From assembly GCF_024714495.1 (NCBI RefSeq), contig NZ_JAMZMJ010000014.1, positions 62,001 to 126,000 on the forward strand: 64,000 nucleotides of DNA. The letters run 5' to 3'. Position 1 is the stretch's first letter. Each line of letters begins with the position of its first letter. The DNA comes from Marinoscillum pacificum. GTDB lineage: Bacteria; Bacteroidota; Bacteroidia; Cytophagales; Cyclobacteriaceae. The notes under the pieces are model-generated. The model ran no database searches and was not told where the DNA came from. It saw only the letters and a program-made list of their open reading frames with translations. The position numbers and the translations under genes are program-made. This document shows, piece after piece, positions 1 through 9,724 of the stretch.

Positions 1-108
1 ATGTTGGATTGGGCTAAGCCAAAACCAAATTCGGTTGACTTCAAGTCAAAAATTCCAGCTTCTGCTTACGATCATATCAATAAGACAAATTACCAGATAG
101 AAAAATAA
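1..108 (+). CDS. nuoA: NADH-quinone oxidoreductase subunit A, C-terminal end (partial)
   Basis: This is the 3' end of a gene entering from the left edge; 35 codons are open in frame 1 up to a TAA at 106-108. The residues MLDWAKPKP followed by a charged tail fit the cytoplasmic C-terminus of Bacteroidota NuoA, which normally follows the last membrane helix. The stop is one base before the nuoB start, so it is the first gene of the nuoABCD run. NuoA is a small membrane subunit of complex I at the junction of the peripheral and membrane arms. Identification rests on position and a short tail, not on the membrane helices, which lie outside the window. Confidence 0.75.
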   Translation: MLDWAKPKPNSVDFKSKIPASAYDHINKTNYQIEK

Positions 109-109
109 T

Positions 110-637
110 ATGGGTTTACTTGATCATCAATTTGGGCAAGGTGGCATTATTGTCACCAAGGCAGACGATCTTCTCAACTGGGCGAGACTTTCAAGTCTTT
201 GGCCAATGGGTTTTGGTCTAGCCTGTTGTGCTATTGAGATGATGGGAGCCTATACTTCGGGATACGATATGGACCGCTTTGGTGTTTTGCCAAGAGCTTC
301 ACCTAGGCAATCAGATGTGATGATTGTAGCTGGCACGGTGACTTTTAAAATGGCTGATCGAGTCAGAAGATTATACGAGCAAATGGCTGAGCCGCGCTAT
401 GTTATTTCCATGGGTAGCTGCAGTAATTGTGGAGGGCCTTACTGGGAGCATGGCTATCATGTGGTGAAAGGAGTGGATAAGATCATTCCTGTAGATGTGT
501 ATGTGCCTGGCTGCCCTCCAAGACCGGAAGCGTTGATTGGAGGTTTCATGAAGCTTCAAGAGAAAATCCGTGGTGAGTCTCTGATGAAACCTGAAGCTTT
601 GAAAAAATTGATGGAGAAGAAAAAGCAGACTGCCTAA
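110..637 (+). CDS. nuoB: NADH-quinone oxidoreductase subunit B
   Basis: NuoB (PSST) carries the terminal iron-sulfur cluster N2 that passes electrons to quinone in complex I. The 175-residue protein shows the expected N2 ligands: adjacent Cys39-Cys40 in [10 protein letters not shown], Cys104 in MGSCSNCGG, and Cys135 in [12 protein letters not shown]. Length and motifs match the family. The start is ATG at 110, two bases after the nuoA stop, and the stop TAA overlaps the A of the nuoC start, so translation is probably coupled. It is a peripheral protein on the cytoplasmic side of the inner membrane. No unusual features were seen. Confidence 0.97.
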   Translation: MGLLDHQFGQGGIIVTKADDLLNWARLSSLWPMGFGLACCAIEMMGAYTSGYDMDRFGVLPRASPRQSDVMIVAGTVTFKMADRVRRLYEQMAEPRYVISMGSCSNCGGPYWEHGYHVVKGVDKIIPVDVYVPGCPPRPEALIGGFMKLQEKIRGESLMKPEALKKLMEKKKQTA

Positions 638-1140
638 TGGAGTTCAATGAAATAAAAGCTGCCATAGCATCACAGTTTCCTGAGGCTGTTCTCGGAGAAG
701 ACTTAAACTCTACACCTAAGACTTTGATTTTGGAAAAGTCGGCACTAGTTAACGTTTGTGAATTTCTCCATGGAGAAGAAGGTTTGTATTTTGATTCACT
801 TTCGTGTGTTACAGGTATCGATAATGGTCCTGATAAGAATACTATGGAAGTTGTTTATAATCTATACAGCATTCCATACAATCATCATCTGATGTTACGT
901 GTTGAACTTGATCGAGAAAATCCAGGTGTCGAATCTTTATCATCCATTTGGAAAACGGCTGACTGGCATGAGCGAGAAACGTTCGATTTATTCGGAATTC
1001 ATTTTGCCAATCACCCAGACTTAAGAAGAATTTTATTGCCAAACGACTGGGAAGGATATCCACTGAGAAAGGATTATCAGGAACAAGAGAAGTATCACGG
1101 AATGACAGTGGTGTATGATCGCGACGAACCTGCCAGTTAA
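637..1140 (+). CDS. nuoC: NADH-quinone oxidoreductase subunit C
   Basis: NuoC (the 30-kDa subunit) is part of the hydrophilic connecting arm of complex I beside NuoB and NuoD. The 167-residue protein contains the family hallmark WHERETFDLFGI (about residues 109-120) followed by HPDLRRILLPNDWEGYPLRKDY. The ATG at 637 reuses the last base of the nuoB stop, indicating tight coupling. NuoC and NuoD are separate here, as in most Bacteroidota, whereas they are fused in Escherichia coli. Confidence 0.97.
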   Translation: MEFNEIKAAIASQFPEAVLGEDLNSTPKTLILEKSALVNVCEFLHGEEGLYFDSLSCVTGIDNGPDKNTMEVVYNLYSIPYNHHLMLRVELDRENPGVESLSSIWKTADWHERETFDLFGIHFANHPDLRRILLPNDWEGYPLRKDYQEQEKYHGMTVVYDRDEPAS

Positions 1141-1151
1141 AGTTTGATTTT

Positions 1152-1177
1152 CAATTATCCATTAGCAATTATCCATT
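1152..1177 (+). repeat. 12-bp direct repeat between nuoC and nuoD
   Basis: The 12-mer CAATTATCCATT occurs at 1152-1163 and again at 1166-1177, separated by two bases. The second copy ends right against the TTG start of nuoD. It is visible directly; its meaning is unknown. It could be slippage in an AT-rich spacer or part of the ribosome-loading region. Confidence 0.7.
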
Positions 1178-2389
1178 TTGAATATTCAATACATATACGA
1201 TAAAGATCACCTAAAGAACTCCGAACCAACGGTTAACAATGAAGCATCTATTAAGAAAGAAGAGATGCTAATTAACATTGGTCCGCAGCACCCATCAACT
1301 CATGGAGTGTTACGTTTGGAAGTGGTTACGGATGGTGAAATCGTAAAGGATGTTATTCCTCACATGGGATATTTGCATCGGTGCTTTGAAAAGCACGCTG
1401 AATCTGTTCCTTACAATCAGGTTTTGCCTTATGTTGATCGGTTAGATTATGTGGCGGCAATGAACTCCGAGCATGCCTATGCAATGGGTGTGGAGAAGAT
1501 GCTTGGTATTGCTGATAAAATTCCTAAGAGAGTAGAGTATATCCGTGTTCTGGTAGCAGAGTTAAATCGTCTGGCTTCTCACTTTGTAGCTATAGGTACT
1601 TATGGTTTGGATATCGGTGCTTTTACGCCATTCTTATGGATGATGCGTGATCGTGAGCATATTTTACGGTTGCTGGAATGGGCTTCTGGTGCTCGCATGC
1701 TTTACAATTATATCTGGATTGGTGGCTTATTCTATGATTTGCCAGTCGGTTTTGAGGAGCGATGTGTGAGCTTCTCTAAATACCTGAAGCCAAAATTAGA
1801 AGACCTTAAAAACCTTCTGATAAGCAATAAAATCTTTATTGAGCGTACAGCCAATGTAGGTGTGCTATCTCGTGATTTAGCGATTAATTATGGAGTAACT
1901 GGACCAATGCTTCGTGGCTCTGGATTAAAATATGACCTTCGTAGAGTAGATGGATATAGTGTATATCCGGAATTAGATTTTGAGATTCCGATCGGTGAAG
2001 GCCAGGTTGGGACTGTTGGTGACTGTTGGGATAGAACCTGGGTACGATTCCGTGAGTGTGAGGAATCAGTGAAAATCATTGATCAATGCCTCGAAAGGCT
2101 CATGACTGATCATAAACGAGATAAAGAATTTGATCCTAGAGCCGTCGTTCCAAAGAAAATCCGTCCAAAAGCTCAAGATTTTTATGTGAGAGCAGAAAAC
2201 CCAAAAGGTGAATTAGGTTTCTTTTTCAGAGCAGATGGTCGGGCAGATCAAGCTATTCGTTGCAAATGCCGTGCTTGTAGTTTTGTGAATCTCTCTGTAC
2301 TCCCAGAAATCTCAAGAGGTCATATGTTGTCAGATTTAGTCGCCATAATGGGCTCTATTGATGTTGTGATGGGCGAGGTGGATCGTTGA
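1178..2389 (+). CDS. nuoD: NADH-quinone oxidoreductase subunit D
   Basis: NuoD (49-kDa subunit) forms the quinone-binding site of complex I together with NuoB. The 403-residue protein has the characteristic GPQHPSTHGVLRLEV near residue 35 and the C-terminal end DLVAIMGSIDVVMGEVDR. The only start giving the normal N-terminal extension is TTG at 1178; the next ATG (1265) lies directly before the QHPSTHG motif and would remove about 29 residues. It sits 37 bp after nuoC and is the last nuo gene here: instead of nuoE, the next gene is nnr, so the remaining complex I genes must lie elsewhere. Confidence 0.95.
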   Translation: MNIQYIYDKDHLKNSEPTVNNEASIKKEEMLINIGPQHPSTHGVLRLEVVTDGEIVKDVIPHMGYLHRCFEKHAESVPYNQVLPYVDRLDYVAAMNSEHAYAMGVEKMLGIADKIPKRVEYIRVLVAELNRLASHFVAIGTYGLDIGAFTPFLWMMRDREHILRLLEWASGARMLYNYIWIGGLFYDLPVGFEERCVSFSKYLKPKLEDLKNLLISNKIFIERTANVGVLSRDLAINYGVTGPMLRGSGLKYDLRRVDGYSVYPELDFEIPIGEGQVGTVGDCWDRTWVRFRECEESVKIIDQCLERLMTDHKRDKEFDPRAVVPKKIRPKAQDFYVRAENPKGELGFFFRADGRADQAIRCKCRACSFVNLSVLPEISRGHMLSDLVAIMGSIDVVMGEVDR

Positions 2390-2476
2390 TTTCACTTCCT
2401 ACTTTATCTGTTTATTCGAGCGCTTTCATTAAATAATTAGGAATTCTAAAGCGGAATAGTAGTAGATTTAATTACT

Positions 2477-3970
2477 ATGATTCCAGTACTCAACGCTACC
2501 CAAATTAAATCAGTCGATCAATATACGATCGAGGAAGGTGCCACAAGCTCGGCTGCTTTGATGGAAAGAGCTTCAGAAGCCTTCGTAGAATGTTTTCAAA
2601 CCATAGTTCCTAAGACATCTCGAATCATGGTGTTTTGTGGTGTAGGAAACAATGGTGGAGATGGAATGGCGATTTCTCGGTTATTGCATGATCGAGAGTA
2701 CGATGTAATCAGTTATTATATAGGAGATCTTCAGAAAGCAACAGAGGACTTTCGGGTTAACATGGAGCGCTCTTCGGGAATATTCCCGATCAAGCAAATC
2801 AAGGATTATGACCATATTCCGTTTATTCCAAATGATTATGTGATCATTGATGCATTGCTTGGAAGTGGACTTTCGCGGCCTTTGGAAGGTTTAATTGAAA
2901 AATTGGTCAACACCATAAATGACTCCTGGGCGCAAATTTTCTCAGTAGATATTCCATCTGGAATCTTTTCTGACAATACCAGTGATGGAGCAACCATCAT
3001 TGCTGACCATACGATTTCATTTGAAATACCAAAGTTGTCTTTGTTTCAGCCGGAGCTTGCAGGTCAGGTAGGTAGATGGCATTTAGTGGGAATAGGGTTA
3101 AGTAAGGAGTTTATTTCACTCCAAAAAACGAACTACTTCTATACGGAGCGAAAAGACATCAAGCTGCCGAAAAGAGCTAAAAATGCTCATAAAGGTGATG
3201 CTGGTAGGATGCTGTTAATCTCAGGGAGTAAAGGTAAAATGGGAGCTACAGTGCTCAGTGCCAAAGCAGCCATGAGAACAGGAGCAGGACTTTTATTTGT
3301 TCATGCACCTTGCTGTGGTTTAGATGTGCTACAAACCGCTGTTCCAGAGGCTATGGTCATCGAAGATGAGCATACTGAAGTGATTACCGAAATATTGCCT
3401 GCTGATAACATTAGAGTAGTTGCCATTGGTCCAGGGATCGGAACTGGAAGCCTGACTGTTAAGGCATTCAAAGGGCTACTTGATAAGGTCAAAGATCCAA
3501 TTGTAATTGATGCTGATGCGATCAATATACTAGCGGAAAATAGAGAATTGTTGGACGTATTGCCTGCAGGCAGTGTATTGACGCCACATCCTGGAGAGTT
3601 CAAACGGCTGGTAGGTGAATGGAAGGATGATTTTGAAAAACTAGAATTGCTGCGAAACTTGTGTAAAACTTACAAGTTGAATGTAGTGCTTAAAGGAGCT
3701 CACTCTGCCGTTTGTGATTATCACGGTATTGTGTATTTCAACCCTACAGGAAATCCAGGAATGGCAACCGCAGGAAGTGGTGATGTGCTTACTGGAGTGA
3801 TCGCAGCGTTGATGGCTCAAGGATTGAAATCTTTTGATGCGCTCAAAACAGGAGTCTATTTGCATGGGCTTGCTGGAGATCTAGCGGAAGTCAAAAAAGG
3901 GCAGTATTCTTTAATCGCAAGTGATATTATAGACTTTCTTCCAGAGGCATTTTTGAAGCTAACCAATTAA
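2477..3970 (+). CDS. nnr: Bifunctional NAD(P)H-hydrate epimerase / ADP-dependent NAD(P)HX dehydratase
   Basis: This enzyme repairs hydrated NADH and NADPH in the cytoplasm. The N-terminal epimerase half (about residues 1-215) has GVGNNGGDGMAISRLL and the VDIPSGIFSD segment. The C-terminal dehydratase half (about 225-497) has HKGDAGRMLLISGSKGKMG, LTPHPGEFKRLVGEW and the nucleotide-binding GNPGMATAGSGDVLTGVIAA. At 497 residues it is full length for the fused YjeF/CARKD architecture. The ATG at 2477 is 87 bp from nuoD; it may be cotranscribed with nuoABCD, which would fit a role in protecting the NADH pool, but this is inference. Confidence 0.95.
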   Translation: MIPVLNATQIKSVDQYTIEEGATSSAALMERASEAFVECFQTIVPKTSRIMVFCGVGNNGGDGMAISRLLHDREYDVISYYIGDLQKATEDFRVNMERSSGIFPIKQIKDYDHIPFIPNDYVIIDALLGSGLSRPLEGLIEKLVNTINDSWAQIFSVDIPSGIFSDNTSDGATIIADHTISFEIPKLSLFQPELAGQVGRWHLVGIGLSKEFISLQKTNYFYTERKDIKLPKRAKNAHKGDAGRMLLISGSKGKMGATVLSAKAAMRTGAGLLFVHAPCCGLDVLQTAVPEAMVIEDEHTEVITEILPADNIRVVAIGPGIGTGSLTVKAFKGLLDKVKDPIVIDADAINILAENRELLDVLPAGSVLTPHPGEFKRLVGEWKDDFEKLELLRNLCKTYKLNVVLKGAHSAVCDYHGIVYFNPTGNPGMATAGSGDVLTGVIAALMAQGLKSFDALKTGVYLHGLAGDLAEVKKGQYSLIASDIIDFLPEAFLKLTN

Positions 3971-4079
3971 TATTTTCCTTAAGTTTTGTTAAAAAAGAGG
4001 GGTTAACGACAAATTCTGTGAAAAATTTTATGGTGTACTACAAACATTGGCGTTTTTTTTGCGTACTTTGTATGTAGAT

Positions 4080-4457
4080 ATGTACAATAAACTCATCATA
4101 GCGACGTTTGCTCTCTTCCTTTCTATGTCAGCACTGGCACAGGAAGCGAATGATAATGTGGTGAGTGCTGAAACCGCTTTCTACAATCATAATGTGGATT
4201 TGAATAAAAACCGCATTGAATTGTATCCAAACCCTGCGGTAGACTACATCGTGGTTCATATCGATAATTCCACTCTGGAAAATGCAGAATTCGAGCTTCA
4301 TAGCCTTATTGGTAATGAAATCAAGATTGAAGCGGAGGAAATTGGAAATGGCCGCTACCGAATTCCTGTTAAGAATTATGCTACTGGTTATTATTTCATT
4401 GTAGTGAAAGATGAGAATACCAGATTCAAAAAAGCATTTAGATTCCTCAAGAATTAG
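4080..4457 (+). CDS. Small secreted protein consisting almost only of a T9SS type A sorting domain
   Basis: The 125-residue product starts at the ATG at 4080 and has a signal peptide (MYNKLIIATFALFLSMSALAQ). About 15 residues later a type A sorting domain begins (IELYPNPAVDYIVVHID) and runs to the end, including GYYFIVVKDENTRFKKAFRFLKN. The YPNPA start, glycine-tyrosine-tyrosine turn and basic C-terminus are typical of the C-terminal signals read by the type IX secretion system. There is no recognisable passenger domain between signal peptide and sorting domain. An upstream TTG at 4047 would add 11 residues before the signal peptide and is less likely. The gene stands alone and is followed by a strong terminator. 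Confidence 0.85.
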   Translation: MYNKLIIATFALFLSMSALAQEANDNVVSAETAFYNHNVDLNKNRIELYPNPAVDYIVVHIDNSTLENAEFELHSLIGNEIKIEAEEIGNGRYRIPVKNYATGYYFIVVKDENTRFKKAFRFLKN

Positions 4458-4479
4458 AATAAGCTAAACGACTTTGACT

Positions 4480-4510
4480 AGCCATCCTCTTAATTGACGA
4501 TGGCTTTTTT
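4480..4510 (+). terminator. Rho-independent terminator after the small T9SS gene
   Basis: Perfect 7-bp stem AGCCATC / GATGGCT around a 12-base loop, followed by a run of six T. It lies 22 bp after the stop codon. Confidence 0.85.
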
Positions 4511-4728
4511 GTTGTCTTCTCATTTCTTATGGAGTACTGTTCTATCATTCTCCTATTGCAGGGTATTATTCACAAAGAATAAATACTAGTTACCTAAGAA
4601 TGATTGCTCCATATAGAATCAATCCATTAGAGCCATCGTCATTAATTAAGATAGGATCTTAAAAGTGATGATGCTGGTGTCGAATTGGATAAGTGTTTGA
4701 ATGTAGTACCGTCTAAACTATGCGACAT

Positions 4729-4759
4729 AAAAAAAGGTGCTTCAACAGAAGCACCTTTT
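4729..4759 (-). terminator. Rho-independent terminator of the DUF2723 gene
   Basis: Read on the minus strand, an 11-bp stem (AAAGGTGCTTC / GAAGCACCTTT) with a TGTT loop runs into seven T. It starts about 22 bp after the stop of the gene ending at 4782. Confidence 0.9.
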
Positions 4760-4781
4760 GATATTGTAAGAGAGCTGCTAA

Positions 4782-7700
4782 TTACTTAGCAGCATTCTGG
4801 AATTCCTGATAGTATTTGTTGAACAGCTCTTCGTATTTAGCAGCTTCTTCTTTGTAACCACTTGCTCTGTAAGCTCTAGTGATGGTGTTCAAAGAAATCA
4901 ACATCTGCTGCATTTCAGTCAGATTGTAGTTCTTATTCTTAATCATGTAGTCAAGCATTTCAGCATTTCTGGATACGGTGATCTCAGCAATGTTGTCAGC
5001 CATACTCTTCAATTTCGAAGTTTCATTTACCTCACCAGACTTCTGATATTGGTCTAGTTCTAGAAGTATTCCTACTTGCTGCATGTTGAAGTAGTCAAAT
5101 GGAATCGCTTCGTTAGGCATTGCAGTCAAACACTTCTCGATTACAGCTTCGGCTTTCTTATATTGACCATCTTCCATCAAGCTAATAGCCAATGAGTTGA
5201 AAGCAGATCTGTGGTTAAGAACGAAGTTTCTGTAGTCTTCAGAGTAATAAACATTCGGATTGTCTAATTCTCTCCACTGATACTTGTTCATTATGTTGTC
5301 ATACATCACATCTAGGTCCACTTGATATTCTTGTGGATTTGGATTGCTTACTGGAAGTATTCTGTAAGCAATACCTTCCTGTACTGCATACTTTCTAATG
5401 TCGAAGTTTACAGAAGCAAGAGATGTAGTGTTCATGTAAATTGGTCTTTCCCAGTTAGAGTTCACTAGCAAATCGATTACAGCTAAATCACTCTTCTCAA
5501 GTCCACGACCTTTAACACTCCACTGCATTTTATCAACTACTCTGTCTTCCAGGTTTGCTGGAATGATACCCAATGACTTCACATAATCAACGTCTACATT
5601 AAGGAACATTGATTTAGCAGGTACTGAGTTGTAGAATGATCCCGTGCTCAATGGAATTTGAAGTGCTTTGTGTTCCTGGCTTATCAATTGAAGGAATCTA
5701 TTAGCGCTGATAGCACCTTTAATACTTGGATTCTCTACTACAGGAAGGTAATCATTCAACCCACCTTGTTGATAGTTTTTCAAAGAAAGTGAGAACGGCA
5801 GTGGCTTAGATTCATAAGCGTCTCGCATCATCTGGCTGATGTACCAGTCGGTGTTGAAGTAACTCAATACAACTACGCGAACATCTGTTCTAAACCCTTC
5901 AACCTCCTGAACATACCAAAGAGGGAATGTGTCGTTATCCCCACCCGTAAACAAGATGGCGTTTGGAGCACAAGTGTCCAGGTAGTTTTTCGCAGCATCT
6001 ACTGAGAAGTATCTGTCAGATCGATCATGATCATCCCAGTTTTCTGCTACCATGATTGTTGGAATCAAAAGACCAACCACCGTAGCGATTACGGCCAACA
6101 CTTGTTTGTTCTTTAGTACAGCTCCAAGCAATTCGTATATCGCTAGTACACCGAATCCAATCCAAATAGCGAACGCATAATAAGATCCAGAGTAGATATA
6201 ATCTCTTTCTCTCGGTTCAATAGGAGGTGAGTTTAGGTAAAGAACCAATGCAACTCCTGTTAAGAAGAATAATAGAAGAGTTACGGAGAAGTACTTCACA
6301 TCTTTCTTGTACTGGATAAACAAACCTAAAAGGCCTAATAATAGAGGTAAAGAGTAATAGATGTTTCTTCCTTTATTATTCTCTAATGCCGATGGCAAGT
6401 CTGACTGGAATGCATCTCTTATTCCAACCCAGCTAGCATCTTGTTCATCAGACGCACGCCCCGAGAAGTTCCAAAGGAAATACCTCATGTACATCGTTCC
6501 AATCTGATGGGTGAACATGAAATACAGGTTGTCACTAAAGCTTGGTTTTACTCCAGGCTGCAGTCCTGTGATCTCCATGTATCGTTTCTTATGCGGTTCC
6601 GCCGCGGAATACATTCTTGGAAGAATGGTTGTTTGAGATGGGTCGTATACGTAATCCAGTTTGTAATCTTTGATTTCGTATTTGTCTTCGCCACGCATGT
6701 AAATAGCATCACCTTGCTCTTGTGAAGTTACTTGAGCAGTGTAGTACTGTCCGTGGAATAATGGTCTTGAACCATATTGCTCACGCTTCAAGTACGATAC
6801 GAATGAAAGAATGTCTTCAGGATTATTTTCATCGATTGGAGGGTTGTAGCTACTTCTGATCAAAACGATCGTGTAAGAAGAGTAACCAATCATGATGAAA
6901 GTGAAACACAATAAGATGGTGTTCAAAGTAAGTTTTTGCTTTTTGATGGAATAGAAAATTCCATATACCAAGGCTCCAAGGAATGCCAAACAGAAGAAAA
7001 TCACTCCTGATCCAAATGGAAGACCTAAAGCATTCACAAAGAAAATCTCCAAGCTACCTGCCAATGATGGAAGACCCGGGATTACACCTAACATGATAAT
7101 TAGGATAGCAGCTCCAGCAGCAACTAGCGTAATGATGATTCCTTGAATAGTTACTTTCTCATAGTATTTGAAATAGATAATGAGACCTAATGCAGGAAGC
7201 GTAACTAAGTTCAAAAGGTGAACACCTATTGATAGTCCCACCATGTAGGCAATCAAAATGATCCATTTGTTGCGCTGTGCTTCTTCTTCCATGTTCTCCC
7301 ATTTCAGGATCGCCCAGAAAACGAAAGCAGTGAAGAATGCAGACATACCGTAAACTTCCGCTTCTACAGCACTGAACCAGTAAGAATCAGACGCCATACA
7401 AGAGAATGCTCCAACAGCACCAGCTCCCATCAATAAGATGGTTTGAGCAAGAGTCTCTTCACCTTTTTTGATGCCTAATACTCTTTTAGCAAGGTGAGTA
7501 ATGGACCAGAATAAAAATAGAATAGAGAAAGCAGTACTTACCACGCTGACCATGGTCACCCAATAGGCAACACTTTCTACATTTCCAGCCGCGAATAAGG
7601 AGAATATTCTACCAGTCAAAAGGAAGAACGGAGCTCCAGGAGGGTGAGGTACTTCTAGTTTGTATGAACAGGCGATAAACTCGCCACAGTCCCAAAAACT

Positions 7701-7790
7701 GGCTGTCGGTTCTATGGTCATCGCATACACTACGAATGACACGAAAAATACAAACCAACCAGTGATTACATTAATTTTTTGATATCCCAT
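4782..7790 (-). CDS. DUF2723 family GT-C-like integral membrane protein
   Basis: The 1002-residue protein has an N-terminal membrane domain of roughly a dozen helices (about residues 10-570) and a soluble C-terminal part of about 400 residues with helical, TPR-like repeats near the end. The N-terminal motif TASFWDCGEFIACSYKLEVP followed by HPPGAPFF is diagnostic of DUF2723, a family related to protein O-mannosyltransferases in which the DCGE acid is the presumed catalytic residue. It probably transfers a sugar from a lipid-linked donor to proteins outside the inner membrane, as in Bacteroidota O-glycosylation, but substrate and sugar are not evident. It is a single-gene unit with its own terminator. 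Confidence 0.88.
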   Translation of the reverse strand: MGYQKINVITGWFVFFVSFVVYAMTIEPTASFWDCGEFIACSYKLEVPHPPGAPFFLLTGRIFSLFAAGNVESVAYWVTMVSVVSTAFSILFLFWSITHLAKRVLGIKKGEETLAQTILLMGAGAVGAFSCMASDSYWFSAVEAEVYGMSAFFTAFVFWAILKWENMEEEAQRNKWIILIAYMVGLSIGVHLLNLVTLPALGLIIYFKYYEKVTIQGIIITLVAAGAAILIIMLGVIPGLPSLAGSLEIFFVNALGLPFGSGVIFFCLAFLGALVYGIFYSIKKQKLTLNTILLCFTFIMIGYSSYTIVLIRSSYNPPIDENNPEDILSFVSYLKREQYGSRPLFHGQYYTAQVTSQEQGDAIYMRGEDKYEIKDYKLDYVYDPSQTTILPRMYSAAEPHKKRYMEITGLQPGVKPSFSDNLYFMFTHQIGTMYMRYFLWNFSGRASDEQDASWVGIRDAFQSDLPSALENNKGRNIYYSLPLLLGLLGLFIQYKKDVKYFSVTLLLFFLTGVALVLYLNSPPIEPRERDYIYSGSYYAFAIWIGFGVLAIYELLGAVLKNKQVLAVIATVVGLLIPTIMVAENWDDHDRSDRYFSVDAAKNYLDTCAPNAILFTGGDNDTFPLWYVQEVEGFRTDVRVVVLSYFNTDWYISQMMRDAYESKPLPFSLSLKNYQQGGLNDYLPVVENPSIKGAISANRFLQLISQEHKALQIPLSTGSFYNSVPAKSMFLNVDVDYVKSLGIIPANLEDRVVDKMQWSVKGRGLEKSDLAVIDLLVNSNWERPIYMNTTSLASVNFDIRKYAVQEGIAYRILPVSNPNPQEYQVDLDVMYDNIMNKYQWRELDNPNVYYSEDYRNFVLNHRSAFNSLAISLMEDGQYKKAEAVIEKCLTAMPNEAIPFDYFNMQQVGILLELDQYQKSGEVNETSKLKSMADNIAEITVSRNAEMLDYMIKNKNYNLTEMQQMLISLNTITRAYRASGYKEEAAKYEELFNKYYQEFQNAAK

Positions 7791-7931
7791 CTCAATAGTT
7801 TTGAGTCAACTTGGCGAAATTAGCAATAATGTGCTATAATCCTTAGAATTAGAATCGAATATACGCCGACCGTTTAATAAGTAGCGTAATATTCGAATGT
7901 TCCTTGGAGATGGGCATTTAAAAAATGTTAA

Positions 7932-8225
7932 TCAGTGACGTTTACTGATATTATTGTGGGTAATGGCACGTTGCATTTTACTTTTAAATTTTACTTCAGA
8001 GAAACTGCGCTGAGCTTGATGTTTAGTGGATCTTCCCTGCACTCTCTCACGCCACATTTTCCAACTGCTCAATTTCATTTCCTGTCGCATTAGTTTGATA
8101 ACATCCTTTTCAGGAACTCCAAACTGATCTAAAATGGCATCGAATGTTGTTCGGTCTTCCCATGCCATTTCGATGATTCTGTCGATATCTCTTTCTGATA
8201 GTTGATATTTCTCGGTTATTTTCAT
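7932..8225 (-). CDS. TIGR03643 family small protein
   Basis: A basic 97-residue protein matching the TIGR03643 family by the motifs [38 protein letters not shown] and [17 protein letters not shown]. The fold looks helix-turn-helix-like but the function is unknown. It is divergent from the photolyase gene, with 41 bp between the two ATG codons, and as established for this family it tends to occur beside photolyase/cryptochrome and DUF2256 genes, as here. A role in the photolyase module is therefore likely but unproven. Confidence 0.85.
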   Translation of the reverse strand: MKITEKYQLSERDIDRIIEMAWEDRTTFDAILDQFGVPEKDVIKLMRQEMKLSSWKMWRERVQGRSTKHQAQRSFSEVKFKSKMQRAITHNNISKRH

Positions 8226-8266
8226 TGGTTGCCCAACAATCTGTGTTCACGAATTGTTGGCGACAC

Positions 8267-9724
8267 ATGCAGAAAAAAGAGATAAATGTTGTTTGGTTGA
8301 AACGAGATCTTCGCTTGTCAGATCATGAACCACTTGCAGCAGCATTTAAGTCTAACCTGCCAATTTTACTCTTATATGTTTTTGAGCCATCATTGATCAA
8401 TGCCTCTGTAAGTGATATTCGTCACTGGCGATTTGTGTATGAGAGTCTTCAGGATATGCAATCTAGAATAGCTGATTCTATCCAGATGCTAGAAGGTGAG
8501 TGTGCGGATGTGTTTCATGAATTATTATCCAGGTACGCCATTCAAAAGGTTTTTTCTTATGAAGAAACTGGGATTCAACTGACTTACGATAGGGATTTGC
8601 AATTGAAGGAATTGTTTACTTCAAATGGAGTGGAGTGGCAGGAATACCAAACCAATGGAGTCCAAAGGGGAATACATAATCGTGATGGATGGAGTAAGGC
8701 CTGGTACAAAACCATGAGTGAGCCACAATTGCACCCAAGTATTGATGTCAATCGACTAATAGTAGATGAAGACTTAACGACTCGATTCGCTTTGAATCTC
8801 AAAAATGTATTCGATGATCCTAGTCATGGTATGCAAAAGGGAGGCGAGAAGCTTGCTCATCAATATATGAGGACCTTTTTCAAAAATAGAAGCACTCAAT
8901 ACAATCAACACATCTCTAAGCCTTCTGAAAGTAGAAAGAGTTGCAGTCGGCTCAGTCCATATTTGGCTTGGGGCAATCTGAGCATGAAGCAAGTGTATCA
9001 GTCAATGCTGGAGGCCAAAAAGAACGGAAATAAGAGATATCTTACCTCATTCGGTTCAAGATTGAGGTGGCATTGCCATTTCATTCAAAAGTTTGAAATG
9101 GAGGTGGCTTATGAGTATGAAAATATTAACTCGGGTTACAATGATATCAGAACAGAATTAGATCAAGTCAAATTTGAGGCATGGAAAGAAGGTCAAACAG
9201 GATACCCTATAGTTGATGCGTGCATGAGATGTGTCAAGGAAACAGGTTATTTAAATTTCAGAATGAGGTCGATGTTGGTTTCCTTTTTGACCCATCACCT
9301 TTGGCAGCCATGGAAAGAAGGAGCAGACTTTTTGGCTAAACAATTCTTAGATTTTGAACCGGGCATCCACTTTCCTCAGTTTCAGATGCAAGCTGGGGTG
9401 ACGGGCATCAACACCATTCGTATTTACAATCCAGTGAAACAATCGCTTGATCATGATCCGAATGCTATTTTCATTAAGAAGTGGGTGCCCGAATTGAATG
9501 AGTTGCCTGCTCATTTTGCCTTGGAGCCTTGGAAAATGACTCCTATCGATCATAGCTGTTATGACTTTTTGCCCGGTGTTACCTACCCTAACCCGATTGT
9601 AAATGTAAAAGAAACCTATAAGGAGGCAAGCAAAATGCTCTACACAATGAAAGGTACCGATCGAGTAAGGAAAGATGCCGCCAAAATACTAGCCAAGCAT
9701 ACTGTCAAAAATCGATGGCCATGA
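8267..9724 (+). CDS. Cryptochrome/deoxyribodipyrimidine photolyase family protein
   Basis: The 485-residue flavoprotein has an N-terminal Rossmann-like photolyase domain ([18 protein letters not shown] at the start) and a C-terminal FAD-binding helical domain ([20 protein letters not shown], then FRIYNP-like [10 protein letters not shown]). By alignment from memory with E. coli photolyase, the NNGGWQW segment is replaced by HFPQFQM, so the usual FAD-N5 Asn and proximal Trp of the electron-transfer triad appear absent. This suggests a divergent subclass; the DNA substrate, or a light-sensing role, cannot be told. The ATG at 8267 gives the family's normal N-terminus; an upstream TTG at 8225 would add 14 residues. 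It overlaps the DUF2256 gene by 4 nt. Confidence 0.88.
   Translation: MQKKEINVVWLKRDLRLSDHEPLAAAFKSNLPILLLYVFEPSLINASVSDIRHWRFVYESLQDMQSRIADSIQMLEGECADVFHELLSRYAIQKVFSYEETGIQLTYDRDLQLKELFTSNGVEWQEYQTNGVQRGIHNRDGWSKAWYKTMSEPQLHPSIDVNRLIVDEDLTTRFALNLKNVFDDPSHGMQKGGEKLAHQYMRTFFKNRSTQYNQHISKPSESRKSCSRLSPYLAWGNLSMKQVYQSMLEAKKNGNKRYLTSFGSRLRWHCHFIQKFEMEVAYEYENINSGYNDIRTELDQVKFEAWKEGQTGYPIVDACMRCVKETGYLNFRMRSMLVSFLTHHLWQPWKEGADFLAKQFLDFEPGIHFPQFQMQAGVTGINTIRIYNPVKQSLDHDPNAIFIKKWVPELNELPAHFALEPWKMTPIDHSCYDFLPGVTYPNPIVNVKETYKEASKMLYTMKGTDRVRKDAAKILAKHTVKNRWP

Larger units (their letters stand above)
4458..4781. other. 324-bp intergenic stretch with two convergent terminators
   Basis: The gap between the small T9SS protein and the convergent DUF2723 gene holds a terminator for each side (4480-4510 and 4729-4759). 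The roughly 220 bp between them contains no open frame or further structure that I can support. Confidence 0.7.

Noticed and set aside
4047-4080. TACTTTG near 4064 as a promoter for the small T9SS gene
   Set aside because: It has only one base between TA and TTTG, so it does not fit TAnnTTTG, and the -33 spacing is wrong.
6441-6725. 94-codon plus-strand frame inside the DUF2723 gene
   Set aside because: Antisense to a conserved membrane protein and without motif.
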